From contig VZQC01009545.1 of the NCBI GenBank assembly GCA_009823505.1, positions 163,050 to 227,049 on the forward strand: a stretch of 64,000 nt of DNA, given 5' to 3'. The DNA is from Rhizomys pruinosus. Taxonomy: Eukaryota > Chordata > Mammalia > Rodentia > Spalacidae. Below the pieces are notes generated by a model. That model searched no databases. It saw nothing but the letters and a program-made list of their open reading frames with translations, and was not told the DNA's origin. Positions 33,435-45,701 of this stretch are shown piece after piece (positions within the stretch are counted from its first letter, which is position 1; each line of letters begins with the position of its first letter). The translations under genes were made by a program, and so were the position numbers.

Positions 33435-35422
33435 ATTTGGCATAGTCACAGAAGAATTAGGTAAAAGCAAGCTCACGGGAAAATTTATGGGAGAAGAATA
33501 TCTTTTATGGGGAAAGCTGGAGGAAAATGCATAGTGCATGGTGGCATGTCAGATTGTTTGCTCAGAATTTGCAGTGGCCAGCTCAGTGTTTGCAGCTGTG
33601 GCTGCATGGATTGTGCAATTGAGATGCAAAACTAGAGTGAAGCCAGAAAGGCAGAAAGTCACTGGAGCAGATTCCCCACTGTCCTGATAGAACAAGGATC
33701 TCCAGAGTGAGAGGAACTGTTTAATGGCTGTGCTGAGCCCTTTGACAGGATAGAGTCTGTATGCAGTAAGGAAAGCTATGTTGAATTTAGGTGACCTAGG
33801 CCAGCATGTAAAATATGTCTATAAAAGACTGAAGCATCCTAGAGGAGGTATACAAAGGACTAAACAAAAACGGAAGTCTACTTGGGTTAGTACGAGGCAA
33901 ATGTGGCGGGATCTGTGTAAAGCCAAAGTTCCTGAAGAAAAAAATGATAAAAAGCCAAATTCTGTGATGAAATGCCTCTGGAAGGCTGTAAAGTCAGAGG
34001 AACAGTTCACAAGTGGTGTACAAAGAATAAAAATATTCAGGGGGTGGATAATGAACCCCAAGTTTAACAGACTACCTTTCTTTGCTGAGAAAAATCTTGC
34101 TGGGGCTAGGTGCATTTTGCCCTGCTGGGGCCTTCCCCAGATGCCAGAGGGTATCAGTAAAAAGAAAGCAAGTGTTTGGACTACATTCAGAAGTCAAGCC
34201 TAGGGCCTACATAACCCAGATAATCAGCAAATACAGTAGAGGCAAAAGGAGATACATCCTTCCTTGCCCCTGTTTAGGGCTAGGTAGCTTGAGCCAGGCC
34301 CAGTGAGTCTATCAAAACGAAAGAAATACAAGGAGGCTGTGGGTAAAAATCCCAGGATACTGAATGAGTTCCAGAAAATGCCCACAGGTGCTGAAGAACT
34401 AAGTAAATTAATGACTCACATTTGTGCTATTGTATCCAACATAGATCTTTTGGGACAATAATTGGCATAAATAGATAAAATCTTCCCATGGTATGTTGGA
34501 CCTGGTTTATGTTTGATTTAATACTTGAGTGTTTTACAGATGTGAGGCTGGTTGGAGACATGTCCAATACACCTAAAAGAACAAAGATAAAAAGTAAACC
34601 CAGTAAGGAGGGGTACCAGGGCCAAGTATAACTATGGAATCTCTGGGAGCTTTACATATTGGTAGATAAAGGATTCAGTACCAGGCATGGACTGCCCTGC
34701 TAAGAGCTGTTGGCTAGGGAGGCTCTGAAAGCCCTCAAAACAAAGGCCATTTTGTCTATAACTTTGGGTGCAAAGAAAAAGTGGATAGCAAAACCCTATT
34801 TCTGAAGAAACTATGGGATGTGAGTGTAAGAAATAAAAGTATGTTGAGCCCTTGCACTGCAAATTGATAGCTGGCCTTCATAGTGCTGAAGAGCACTGTG
34901 CAAATTGCTGGAAAGAAATGGTCTCCAAAGTTCTGTGGACCTCATGGGCTGCAATTCTCCGAAGAAGATGTAAATGCAATAGTGGCTGCCAAGGTGCATG
35001 TACATTGAGAGAAAAGTCTAAATGGATATAGGGTCTGCTCCTTCGGAGGGTAGAATGCATGACTGATACTGTCAGCATAGCGTCCCCTAGTGGTGGAGGA
35101 CTTTATAAGCCCCATTAATAGGCTGTAATGCCAGGAATAAGATACCATCCACACATTCATATTTGTGCTCATAGAGTAACTGGATATAATAATTAATGTT
35201 TATTTAGGTGTGTGTGCTTCTGGCTATTTATGTTTTATTTAGTAGAGATAATAGAGAGACTCCAGAATGAGCATCGGCCTGTTGAAGACAGAACTTGGAC
35301 AGACAGGAGAGAGAATTTAATGTGTTATCTTAAAGACATTCTCCCACCCTTCTGAGACCCAGGGATTCTCATGGAAGAGGTTGGCATGTCCAGTTTGTAA
35401 GGGCCAAATAAGGTGGGTGGAG
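33435..35422 (+). other. Interior of compact provirus, no recognised gene
   Basis: About 2 kb of purine-rich sequence with short frames only. A weakly structured open frame at 33778-34203 is the longest. No retroviral protease (D-S/T-G), RT (YxDD) or zinc-knuckle motif was seen. No clear tRNA primer-binding site was assigned after 33434. Confidence 0.55.
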
Positions 35423-35946
35423 TGTGGGATAAATTATTTCTGTTTTGAAATGGGCTTAACAAATATTGCAGCCCAGGTGTGAAGTGAATTTCCCCTCCAT
35501 GTTAAGTTTAAGTGATACTGGTTTTTGCATGGAAAGTGCAAGAGATTTTGGAATCCTGGGATTCTGGTGGGGGCAGAGATGTGTAAAGGCCCACCACATT
35601 CAGCGAGGTCCTCTCTCTTACCATATACCAGCATGCGCTGAGGGCATGTGAATTTGTCCTAGAATGCCAGGCAGCCATGTTGAAAGGAAGAGAGAGCAGG
35701 CTGCAACATACAGCTTGCTTGCATGTCTGTTTCCCATGCCACTGCAGCCTTCCTGCCATCACTTGGTAAGCAAGGACAATTCAATAAATTCTGGTCTAGT
35801 CTGAGATCAGAGAGTTATTTCTCTTGCTTTTCCTAGCAACCAGGAATCAAAAAACTGACAGAGGCTGGTGGGGTTGTGGGGAACTGAGTGTGTGGTTACA
35901 AGGCTGTGGGCACCTCCCACCCTGGGAGGAAAATTCTTCTGCAACA
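35423..35946 (+). mobile_element. 3' LTR of compact provirus
   Basis: Begins tgtgggataaatt, ends ctgcaaca. Shared blocks with the 5' LTR include 'gcagcccaggtg', 'ggccatgttga'-type text, 'cttcctgccatcac' and 'tctggtctagtctgag'. AATAAA lies at 35783-35788. Confidence 0.82.
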
Positions 35947-35951
35947 CTATA

Positions 35952-36400
35952 GGAGAACAGTTGAGTGATTATTTACAGGCATGGGTAGCTTACCATTGTC
36001 TACATCACTGAAAAAAATGTTTCTCCCTTACCTAGCAACCATAACTGCTTATAGAAATTCAGGAATAGTTGGGCCTTAATAATCCCCTGCCCTTCTACAA
36101 TGGAATGTTGAAAGGCTCAATCCTGTATGGAACTTATATAGGTAATTAAAGTTGTTGCAAATTCATGAGTGCCCATCCATAATACTGTAAGGAATCCTAC
36201 TTAAGCTCATTAGTTCACCAGAGGAAAAAAAAAGACAAAGTGGAAGGGATGCTAGTGGCAAAGAAGAGATTCAGTAGGAATTCAAGGGGAACAGTAGAGT
36301 ATAACAAGGCTGAATATGATAAAATACATTACATATAATATAATGATGAGATCTATTATTGTGTATAATTAACATATGTCAGTAAAAAGGCATTATTTAT
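35952..36400. other. Unassigned spacer
   Basis: Nothing recognised beyond AT-rich sequence. Confidence 0.4.
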
Positions 36401-36715
36401 AAAATATTTTGGTGCTCTTACTGATGACCAAAGATAATCCCAATAAAAGTTACATGAGATAAAATCAGAAAGGTGCCCAAACCAGTCTAAACAAAAACCT
36501 GTTATAAAGAAAAAAAATGAAACCTAAACAACAATGAAATACAAAGAAACAGTTTAAAAAATGAAAATAGTAAATCCTTACTTATCAGTAAGTGCAAATG
36601 GACTAAGTTCCACAGTACAGGTGGTTTAATGGATAAAAGAGAGAAAATATCATCCAGTTGTATATTGTATTGAAAGACGCAGAGAAGCAGAAGGGAAAAT
36701 GTTGTAAAAAGATGT
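36400..36715 (+). mobile_element. Old L1 fragment, ORF1/ORF2 intergenic to ORF2 start
   Basis: The sequence 'agtaagtgcaaatggactaag' (about 36590-36606) resembles the L1 ORF2 N-terminal coding text seen at 53.56 kb ('attaatggactaaactc'). Heavily decayed. Confidence 0.5.
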
Positions 36716-36719
36716 GACA

Positions 36720-36955
36720 GGGCTGGAGAGATGGCCTAGCGGTTAAGAGCGCCGACCGCTCTTGCAGAGGACCCGGGTCCGATCCCCAGCACCCACATGG
36801 CGGCCGAGAACCGTCTGAAACTCCAATTCCAGGAGAACTCCAGTTCCAGGGGAATCCGACACCCTCTTCTGACCTCCGCGGCATTGCACGACACGGGTGC
36901 ACAAACTTGCATGCAGACAAGTACATTCATACACATACAGAAATAAATAAAATTA
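36720..36955 (+). mobile_element. B2 SINE, CpG-rich young copy
   Basis: Best-preserved plus-strand B2 in the window: 'ggctggagagatggcctagc', 'gagcgccgaccgctcttgc', 'cacatggcggccgagaacc', 'gacctccgcggcattgc', 'gacacgggtgcacaaac', and A-rich tail. The retained CpGs suggest a recent insertion. Confidence 0.96.
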
Positions 36956-36969
36956 AAAAAAATGTGCCT

Positions 36970-37265
36970 TGCCAGTGTTGGTTTAAGTGGAAACTTCCCT
37001 CGATCAGTTTGTGGATTTGGATCAATGGACTTTATTAGTCCAAAGTTGTGGCAACTGGTGGAGGATAAAGATGTGAACTTGCTGGAGGAAGCACATAATT
37101 TGAGGAGGGCTTTGAGAGTATAGAGCCTTGCCCAACTTGCAATTGTTCTCTCTTCTTCTGTTTTTTTAAAGATTGACAACCACTTCAAACTTTTCTCATC
37201 CAGCCACTTCTGCTGCCATGCTTTGCCACCATGATGGAATGGATTCTTTAAGTGTACATTTGCAC
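36970..37265 (+). mobile_element. MaLR-LTR-like fragment
   Basis: Contains the pattern 'ctgctgccatgctttgcc' followed by 'accatgatggaatgg', typical of MaLR LTR 3' halves, with a 'ctggaggaagcac' block upstream. Poorly preserved. Confidence 0.4.
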
Positions 37266-37322
37266 AAATTAAAATAGTAAATAAAGAATATATAAATAAT
37301 AAGAAAACATAAAATGAAAGCA

Positions 37323-37709
37323 TGGTGATATGACTGAGAACTGGCCCCCAGACATTCACATGTTAGAACACTTTAATCACCAGTTGGTAATGCTGTTTGC
37401 CAGGGATTGGGGTGGGGGAGGGGGCATGGGACTCTTTAGGAGGTGTTGCCTAGCAGAATGAAGCAGGGCACAGGGAGAAGATATTGAGAATTCATATTCC
37501 TGATTACTTTTAGTTTCTCTTTCTCTATTCTTCTCATGTGTGCTTGAAGATGAGAAAACACAGATTTATGCTCTAGTCACATCTGTTACCATGCTTCTCT
37601 GTCATGATGGACTCTTACCCTGTGGAACCACAAGCCCAAATAAATTATTCTTTCTCTAAGTTGCTTTGGTAATGGTGCTTTATCAAAACAAGAGAAAAGT
37701 AGCTAATAG
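37323..37709 (+). mobile_element. MaLR-type LTR
   Basis: Starts near tggtgatatgactgag and ends near 'agtagctaata'. The order 'aggaggtgttgcc', 'catgatggactcttacc', 'caaataaattattc' (AATAAA) and 'ttgctttggtaatggtgc' matches MaLR LTRs and parallels the copy at 4.1-4.4 kb. Confidence 0.72.
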
Positions 37710-37724
37710 TGTACATAAATAAAA

Positions 37725-37945
37725 ATATATTTTATTTTTATTTTTTAATTTATTGAAAGCCTTTGTGTATTTCATACACTCATTTTTCCAATTCAGTTCA
37801 GGCAATTTCCTGTTTCCCTATTCCCCCATCCCCACCCCACCCCATTCCAAGATCATGCATTCTTGCCATAACTGTCCTGCACCTTTCTCTCAGTTTTGTT
37901 TTTTCTATTTTATTTAGCAATAGGTGATAATTTATGGAGACAAGC
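37725..37945 (-). mobile_element. L1 3' UTR end, minus strand
   Basis: Inverted L1 terminus: T-rich tail, 'gtatttcatacactc', C-rich tract (37830-37850) and 'ggagacaagcatcctt'. Sequence homology to L1 stops at about 37945. Confidence 0.75.
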
Positions 37946-39230
37946 ATCCTTCATTGTAAAACCAATTTTGCAAGCAGCGGTGCCAAACCCACACAGCCCC
38001 TTGCCCCAACATCCAGCAGGTTGTGGCTTATGTATCAATCAAGTATTCAAGATGAGTGTCCAGGCTATATTGCGTAGGTTCACCATTCACCCCCAATCAC
38101 AGCCCCTTACATTCTACCACACGCTCCCTCTTCCGCCAGATTGTTCCCTAGGCTTAGACAAGGGGCAAAGGTGGAGAGAAGCAAAACAGTCTACTTTCTC
38201 TGACATCGTTGTCTTGGACATCGGGTCTTGCTGTTTTCTTTCATTGGCTGACAGTTTGTCCAGGAATAACCCTTATCGATCCCTACTAATGAAGCACAAG
38301 CAATTAGATAAATAGGTATTTAAAAAGTACTAAATGTTATTCGTTAGGTTACTTTTGGTATAGACACAGATGGTTTGGATGGTATGTTAATCCACGAATT
38401 ACATTTTCTGTTAAATATGACAGGGTCTTACTGTGGCTGGTAATAAACAGTTCTCCTGACCAATAGACGGTGCAAGCTTGTGCCATTAGCCCTGGGTTAT
38501 TTTCTCCAAGGGGAGAGCCTATAGCCAATTAGATTTGGAACATACAGGCATCTGCTTGCCTCTGCCTGCACAGTGTTCCAGGCAGTTGATGTGTAGCTGG
38601 TGCTGACAGAGAGTCTTGCTTGACTCAAGGAGGACCATATTTGCTTTATATTGGTTATAGTGGCCTTGTAACACTCTCTGGTATTCCAGATACCATCTGT
38701 ACACTTGCCATGTGTGCTAGGTCTCAATATATCTTTCCCATTGTTAACGTCAGGTCTCGGAACTCAGGCAGGGCCTGTATTGCCTCTCTTCGTTGCAGGG
38801 TGTATCCCCATTTGGTGGCAAAGAGCCTTTACCTTTGGTGGGGGGCTTGCGAGTTCCCTGGCGCGAACCAATATCTCTTTGGTAGAATAATCTATTGTTG
38901 ATGTCAGAGTTCCTGCATTAATATATTTTTGCTTAAGTGCATAGCCTAAGGAGGACATTTTAGTATTTATAGCTTAGGTTCTGAATATGAGAATTATCCT
39001 TTCACAGGTCCTATGTCTATTAGACAATTCATAAGAAGGTAGTTTTACCGTTTTTATAAGAGATTACCTCTTATATTAAATAGTTGTCTCCATATTTACA
39101 GTTGGAGAGCGACATCATCATCATATTTCTCCCCTTGTGCGTGATGGGAACGTGACGATGTGGGATAGAAGAAAATGTTTGGGGTACATGTATACCGAAT
39201 GGAGTTTCGATGCTGGCCAGTACAATGAGG
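37946..39230 (-). other. Unassigned 1.3-kb segment of unusual composition
   Basis: This block lies between two L1 pieces. It is less AT-rich and keeps more CpGs than its neighbours, and matches nothing else in the window. A minus-strand frame from 38958 down to 38497 (154 codons) is interrupted by a single stop at 38764-38766. Composition and decay look like retroelement coding sequence, but I recognise no motif, so no function is given. Confidence 0.45.
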
Positions 39231-39234
39231 GATT

Positions 39235-39490
39235 TCAACATCATTAACTTTGCATAGTAAATGGATGGAGCTAGAAAAACATTATGTTAAGTGAAGTAAC
39301 ACCAGGTTCCTAGAAAAACAAACAACAATTGGTGTCCCTCATATGTGGATTGAGTACCAAAAACCCAGATATAAAATATTTTCTCATGAGAGTGATGCAT
39401 AGTAAAACAACAACAGAAAGATTGCATCAGAAAACTGACTGAAATTGGTGAATTGGGAAGGGCCGGAGGGGCAGGAGAGGAACACAGGTG
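39235..39490 (+). mobile_element. L1 3' fragment
   Basis: 'aaatggatggagctagaaaa' and 'atgttaagtgaagtaacacc' are the ORF2-end sequence seen at 14.35 and 15.6 kb. Confidence 0.7.
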
Positions 39491-40490
39491 TATATTCAAT
39501 TAAAGCTATTTAATTGACGTGAGTCAACAAGTATCCAGTTTGCCCAGGCACTGTATACAGATTACATGGTGGCTTAAGACTCAGTTAAAAGTTAAATATG
39601 TTTGCATATTAAACAACATGGTTTACAGGGCTCTGATAAAAACGGGTAATGCATCCTGAGTTAAAGGGAGATATAAATTGCTGTTGCCCACGTTTGTTCT
39701 ACATAAAATCTGCATAAAAATAACTTTGGATTGGGCACATACAAATGTTCTCTATTAATTTTCTGTTGTATGGTATCAACTCGTAGCGAATTCTCTTTCA
39801 CCTATATGATGACTTAACAAAAAATTAAGTTTGCTCCCCAAGTTAACAACATACAGACACCCAACAGCATGGTTGAATTTGATGAAAGCTGTGGCTTGAT
39901 TCCACCCTATAGTATGTATAATACAACTGCCCTTTTCTTGGGACTCATGGGTCAAAAAACAAACCCCTCCCCCCAAAGAAAAAAAAAAAAAAAATGGGGA
40001 GGGGGATACAGATAGAAATGAAACCTTTCTGTCAAAAACCTTGCAATTTTTCAAATCTTAAAAACGGTAAACTAGTGGCAAAAGATTGGTATTGTAGTTG
40101 CCAAGAACCAGGTTCAAAATGTCACCAACTTAAATGCTGAGAAAGAAAAGATACAGCTTTGCATCGAGTAGGATGTACCAGAAAGTGCCAACAGAAAGGT
40201 TGGCCCATCAGAACATTGAAAGGAAGAAAAGCCTCAGATTGCTACAAACATCAAACCCCTCTGTGGATCCTACTTGTAACAACTATGTATAATGAGTCCT
40301 AACGAAGCTTACCCTCTAGGAGCTGCAAAGGTTTTAATAAAAATATATTTTAAGTAAAAGAATACTAACTGTATTGTTAACGAAGCAATTTTTCATAATG
40401 ATAAAATTATAAGGCAATAACAACATATATGTTATTTGTTATATATTTATACATAATATATTTATACATAATATATTTATACATATATAT
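39491..40490. other. Unassigned sequence
   Basis: No family recognised. A C-run/A-run pair at 39967-39993 and a TA microsatellite at 40440-40500 are the only notable features. Confidence 0.4.
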
Positions 40491-40819
40491 ATATATATCT
40501 GTGTATATACTCATTATCAGATCATCTAATTATATAAAACACATTGATAAATATCCCAGGAGAAATGAAAATAATATTGTAACAGCGGAAGCCTGAGTAC
40601 CTTGCTTTTAAGAACAGTGCATCCAGATAGAAAAGTAACATAAAAAGAATGTACTAGAACAATACTGTAAAGGAAATGGACCCAACATCCACATGACTTC
40701 CACCAAAAAGGGAAAAAAATGCATTTTTTTAAATGTACATGGAAGATCTTTGAAGATAGATGACATGTTTGGCCACAAAAAGTCATAAACAATGTTCTGT
40801 GATTGTAGTTGTGGTAGGT

Positions 40820-41525
40820 TCGCTGTCTCATCGATGGCATCATGAACTTTAGTGGTAAATGAATGGAACTAGAAGCCATTATGCTAAGTGAAGTAACAAA
40901 GTCCCAGAAAACCAAAAAGGAATGACATCCCTCATTTGTGGATGCTAGCACCAAGTACCTTGTTGTAAGGCAAACTGAGGAACATTAATGTTATATTCTT
41001 CTTTAGCTGAAAGCAACTGTGCCCCTATAATGTGAATCTCTTAACAGGCTCTAAAATTAACCTACTGCTTATTTTTAGACATTGTAATCTTGGTTTATGG
41101 GTAGAGGGTATGAATGCATATTATAGAGTAATATAAAATTAAAAGGGAAAATGTGAATCCTGAAATATGATGGGAAATAACATATAGTTTATTTTCAGAT
41201 GACAAAATTTTAGTATAGGTGTGATATATATGCCTGCGTGTGTGTGTGTCTGTGTGTGTGTTGAAGTGTTGAAGCAATACAAATTGGAGGGAACATCAAC
41301 AACAAAAGAACTGGGACAAAGATCTGACCGAAACAGTAAAGTTATCCAAAAAACAATAATCCTCTGCCTTGAAAAACTTTTAAAAAGACTCAAAAAAAGA
41401 TATAAGACATGTATGGCAGAATGCATGAACTTGGGTAGGGTGGGGGGCATGGAAAGGGAAATGAGTCCAAATTGAACTAAGAAATGATGTATGAAATATG
41501 CAAAACTTCAATAGAAATATTTTAA
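40820..41525 (+). mobile_element. L1 ORF2 end and 3' UTR
   Basis: ORF2-end sequence ('ggaactagaagccattatgc', 'ctaagtgaagtaac') leads into the 3' UTR, a (TG)n run (41237-41262), 'gcaatacaaattggaggg', a G-rich tract (41430-41455) and AATAG-type tail at about 41510. Confidence 0.78.
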
Positions 41526-42260
41526 AAAGTCATAAACATAAATTTAAAATAAATAATATATCAGTTCTGGTTACAATGGAGTGAAACTAGAATCCAATAA
41601 CACCAATAAAGTGGTAAAGTTCTGTAAAGTAAAATACTCTTGGACAACACATGGGCCAAAGATGTAATCAATTGTTAATACAAAATATAGTTGATCTCAG
41701 ACACAAATAGTACATGTGTATCACCACCCTCCTCACCACAAAGTTCATGGAGGATTGCAAAAGAGAGATGGAAAGATTGTTGGAGCCAGAAGAAAACAGT
41801 GTGTTCTGGACATTACAATATGATTTACTCATAAGCTCATGGCACTTATGTGTCTCTGCATAGGACTTATTCAAGATTAAGCCACTGAATATTCTAGCAA
41901 GGAAGAAGAAATGAACAAGTGCTTCTGCTCCTACTTAAGGAGCTATGGACAGTTAATGACTTCTATGGATGGCCAATTCAGATCTGCGTAAGGGTGTAGT
42001 CCCTGTTAGGTTGTCCAAACTCCACAAGATGCTCCTGCTCCCACAGTCATGAATGTATGCACAGTACAAATTGGACTTGGCAGGTTATTAAAAAATAAAA
42101 ATAAAATAGGATAAGAATTTGGAAGGGAGTGGAGAGGTGAAGGGTGTATCTGGGTGAATTAGGGGGACCAATGGAGGTAAATATGCTCAAAATGTACTGT
42201 GTGATGTTCTCAAATGATGAAAATATTATATTTAATATATATTTCAGTATCAAAGCAGAG
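41526..42260 (+). mobile_element. L1 fragment and Lx-like 3' UTR, plus strand
   Basis: ORF2-like text near 41570-41640 is followed by a 3' UTR block ('ctcctgctcccacagtcatg', 'acaaattggacttggcagg') and the terminal 'gtgatgttctcaaatgatg' with an A/T-rich end. Confidence 0.62.
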
Positions 42261-43915
42261 TGAATTAAAATCATGAAATACCATAACTTGGTATAAGTTA
42301 GAATTTTATATCAATAAATACCTAAATTATGAAAGACGATTCCAAATAACACATTTCCAATTGAAGAAACTACAGAAAGAACAAATTAAACACAAATTTA
42401 TGAAAATGAAGGAAACAATTAGGATCATAGCTGATTTTTTTCTGTAAGACTGCTAGACTCTTACCCTCTACCAGGGTGTACAAAATTTCGACACTGTGAC
42501 ATGATGTTGTCACCTTAGTTCACACTTGAGGCCCCCCACAATTAAGTTCTCATTTAAAAAGTCACAATCATTTTAAGAAAATTAATTTTCTTTTCTGCTG
42601 CATTCATGGATATTCTTGGTTGCCTGCAGGCTGTAAGTTGGGCATGTCTGTTAGACTTTTCACCTCAGAGATGGCAGTCCCAATTGAAGAGTCTCACTGT
42701 CGGAGATTCTGTGAAATGTCCCCCAGTCGAGTTTCACTGATATAATTGTGCCAAATGTATATGGCTGAACTAATGTCTGAGGACAGAGGCTGGAAGATGC
42801 TGATCAGGCCAGCTTGTGTCACATGTCCACCTCTGGGGCTGGAGTGGAGTGGAGATAGTACACCAAAAATGAAGTCTACAGCTGGTAGTAGTGATTATCT
42901 GTGGAACAATAGAAATGTTGTGACTAAAAGTAGAATGAGCAGAGAATAGAGTGAAATGCACATAAGTTAATATTACAACAAGAGCAAAATTTCAAATATC
43001 TTTTATACACATGAATCTTTGGGAGCCTCCAGGGTATTTCAACCTATAATACATTCTGTATAGTAATCTGTTATCATCATTCATAATGTCAAGCTGGGGA
43101 GTATATGGAATAAAGCCTAAAATGTTAAGAACATTTTCAGCCACATTATTCTTGATAATATACTGTTTTGGACTTGTTGGATGCAGAATGTCCACAATTC
43201 AATGCTCAAATGAAATAGTTAATTTTTTGAGTCTTATTTAATGTCTTGCTTAAAATAACACAATTTAAGGTGTAGCTTTTTTTTTCTTTCTTAGTTAGTT
43301 AAATTTGTTGAAATAACCCAGCTTCATTGGTTCATGTATGCAGGATATAATTATTCCTTCAGTGTGTTCTTTAGAAAGCATTACTTTTTAGGGGAACATC
43401 TGTACATAATTTTCTAAATCATTTCATTCATTTTATAGAAAAGTATCTCTTCATGAATAGAAAATTGTTTATATTACCAAGATCTTCATTAGCTGTTGCT
43501 GATGCTGCACTTAATATATGTGATATCATGATAAATGTTTAAATAACTGATAAAAGAAACATGCCTTTGCTTATTATTTTGAACATCTGGCCTCAGTCTT
43601 TGAATAGATTTAGTCTGATTTAATTCATTTGGATATGTTGTAACTATGGTACATATTACAGTATAACTATGCTAAATTGAGCATAATTAAGCATACTTAT
43701 CAATTTACCCTTGCATTGGTGAACATTTAAGATATATGCTGCCTTCTATGAACTATATTTGTGTGTATATGATCTCTACTTTTCTTCATTAGCATTGAAT
43801 GAATACATCATTACTGATCTGATTTTAATAAAGCATGAGTTTGAAGTTTATTCTACAAATTTGGGGATAGATTTTGCTGGTCTCTTCTCACTCTTTTACC
43901 TATTCATTTCTTAAT
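42261..43915. other. Unassigned AT-rich sequence
   Basis: About 1.65 kb. 43560-43900 resembles old minus-strand L1 RT-region text ('gtgtgtatatgatctct' context), but not firmly enough to call. No coding block. Confidence 0.35.
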
Positions 43916-45475
43916 AACTAAACTTTTTATTTTTGAGTGTTTTATACATGAGTACTACTTGAGTACTACATATACATAATTTCCACTGCCTTTCCCTCCC
44001 CAGTTTGTCCCCTGTTACTCCAACTCTATCTCTCAATTTCATGACCTCTTCTTTATTATTATTCCTCTGTATGTGTGTTTGTGTGTGTGTGTAAACAAAC
44101 TATTGAATCCATTTATTTGTGTTATTATATACATGTTTTTAAGTCTGACCACATAGGTTTGAAATCCCAACACGGATCTTGTCCATGGAGAAAACTGATT
44201 TTCCCTATCTCAGTAGTCCTTGATTGCCTGCAGGACTTCACCAAGGCATGGGACCTTATTAAACTTCCCTCACACACATTGGTAGGTCAAATATTGTCAT
44301 TATACAGGTTTTCAGGTCTTGTTTTAGCAACTATTTTGTTGAGGGTTCATAGGTGCAGCTTCCTTGTCATGTCTAGAAACATTAGCATCAGATTTACATG
44401 TTCTCTGCCTCTTATGGTCTTTCTTCCCTGGCTCCCTTGAGGTTCACTGAGCTTTAGGTGTAGGGGTTGCATTGCATCAGCTGGGACTGAGTATCACACA
44501 GTCACTTAGTCCCTGAATATTGACAAATTTGTAGATATCTGTAATTGTCTACAATTCTTGCAAAGAGAAGCTTCTTTGATGAGGAGTGAGAACTACATTT
44601 ACCTATGTGAATATGATTATTTATAATCCAGTTAGAAATTTTATTGATCTAGGAAATGGCAGTAATGGGTTCTACTCTAGGGTCTATGACCTCTCCATCC
44701 ATAAGTATTTGTTTACTTTCACAGTACCAGGCATAAATTCACTCTTACTGATCATCAGACCTTTAGCCCAATTAGATAGCTGTTAACTACCCCTATGAAA
44801 AAAATGCCCCTAATGCAAAATTAGCGATATGTTGTTGGGGCAGTCATTGTGATCCATAGGCTTTACAGCTGGGTAGGACTATGGTTTGCTTTCATCTATT
44901 GGTCATTTTCATAACAACTTATGATATTATGAGACCTAGTCCTCAGAGAGGAAGCTTCTGGATGATTATTTCCACCTCAATTTCTCCATGTCTTCTGTCT
45001 GAAGTGTCTGGTATCTTCAGCAATAGGGTTTTACCTTCAAGTTTTGGGAGGCAACCGAGGGCAATTCCAGGAACCTATATTGTTTGGGGAGTCTCTTTAC
45101 CTTGTTCAGGAACTCACAGGGAGGTTTCTACTGTCTGGCACTGGATTTTTTATTAGCCAGACAGTGGTTGGGGTGGGTATAAGTGTTACGATTGCCATAA
45201 TTCTGTTTGAAACATATGTATTATTAAGTAAGCTTATCAAATAATGTTTGTCTCTGGTTTTTCAAACATTTATGGTGTTATTTCTCTCTCCTTACTCCTC
45301 CTTCATTTGTATAACATTTTCTCCATATCACAGTGAAAGTCTCACACCTGTTTTCTGCATTTCCCCCATGGAAAGCATTTGTGTTCTACTATCCCTCTCT
45401 GTAGAAATCCCCCACCAACTCATGGTTTGTTTTTGGTTCCCTGGCTTCTGCTGTTACTTCAGCTTATAATTCAGA
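43916..45475 (-). mobile_element. L1 3' UTR (Lx-like), minus strand
   Basis: Recurrent blocks in order: 'tgacctcttctttattatt', 'tgaatccatttatttgtg', 'ttcataggtgcagcttcc', 'gcaaagagaagcttctttg', and pyrimidine-rich 45280-45310. Parallel to 6.64-7.93, 48.78-50.3 and 59.24-60.06 kb. Confidence 0.65.
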
Positions 45476-45479
45476 AAAC

Positions 45480-45700
45480 AACTGATAACCAATGATGAAG
45501 AGAATGCAGGGCAAAGGGAACCCTCACTTCCTGAGAATGAGCTGTCAAACTGGCAAAATTGCCATGAAAATCAGTCTAGAGAAATCTAAAAATTAAAAAT
45601 AGATCTACCATATGACCCAGCTTTAAAAATCCTTGGCTTAAAACCAAAGGATTCAATACCTTACTTGCTCAACCATGGTTACCACTGTTCTTTACATAAT
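45480..45700 (+). mobile_element. L1 ORF2 C-terminal fragment ending at an N
   Basis: 'atgacccagctttaaaaatcc' and 'ggttaccactgttctttac' correspond to the L1 ORF2 3' end. L1 similarity stops at the N (45702). Confidence 0.65.
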
Positions 45701-45701
45701 A

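Larger units (their letters stand above)
32877..35946 (+). mobile_element. Compact LTR provirus with 5-bp target duplication
   Basis: Two homologous direct LTRs (32877-33434, 35423-35946) enclose about 2.0 kb. The flanks are both ctata (32872-32876, 35947-35951). A purine-rich tract (aggtgggtggag, 35411-35422) abuts the 3' LTR. The interior has no recognisable gag, pol or env; its longest plus frame (33778-34203, 141 codons) is lysine/arginine-rich with no motif I know. It therefore looks like a non-autonomous element dependent on another retrovirus for its proteins. The family name is unknown to me. Confidence 0.82.

Noticed and set aside
33778..34203. A 141-codon basic open frame in the compact provirus, considered as a gag remnant
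   Set aside because: I see no zinc knuckle or capsid homology motif, and lysine-rich frames arise easily in purine-rich DNA. Kept only as a remark in the provirus entry.
36736..37359. A 207-codon minus-strand open frame
   Set aside because: Its C-terminal third is an antisense read of a B2 SINE; the rest covers a MaLR-like fragment. Similar frames with the same residues occur at every B2 in the window.
37896..38315. A 139-codon plus-strand open frame
   Set aside because: It begins within an inverted L1 3' UTR and continues into the unassigned segment; the composite origin argues against a gene.
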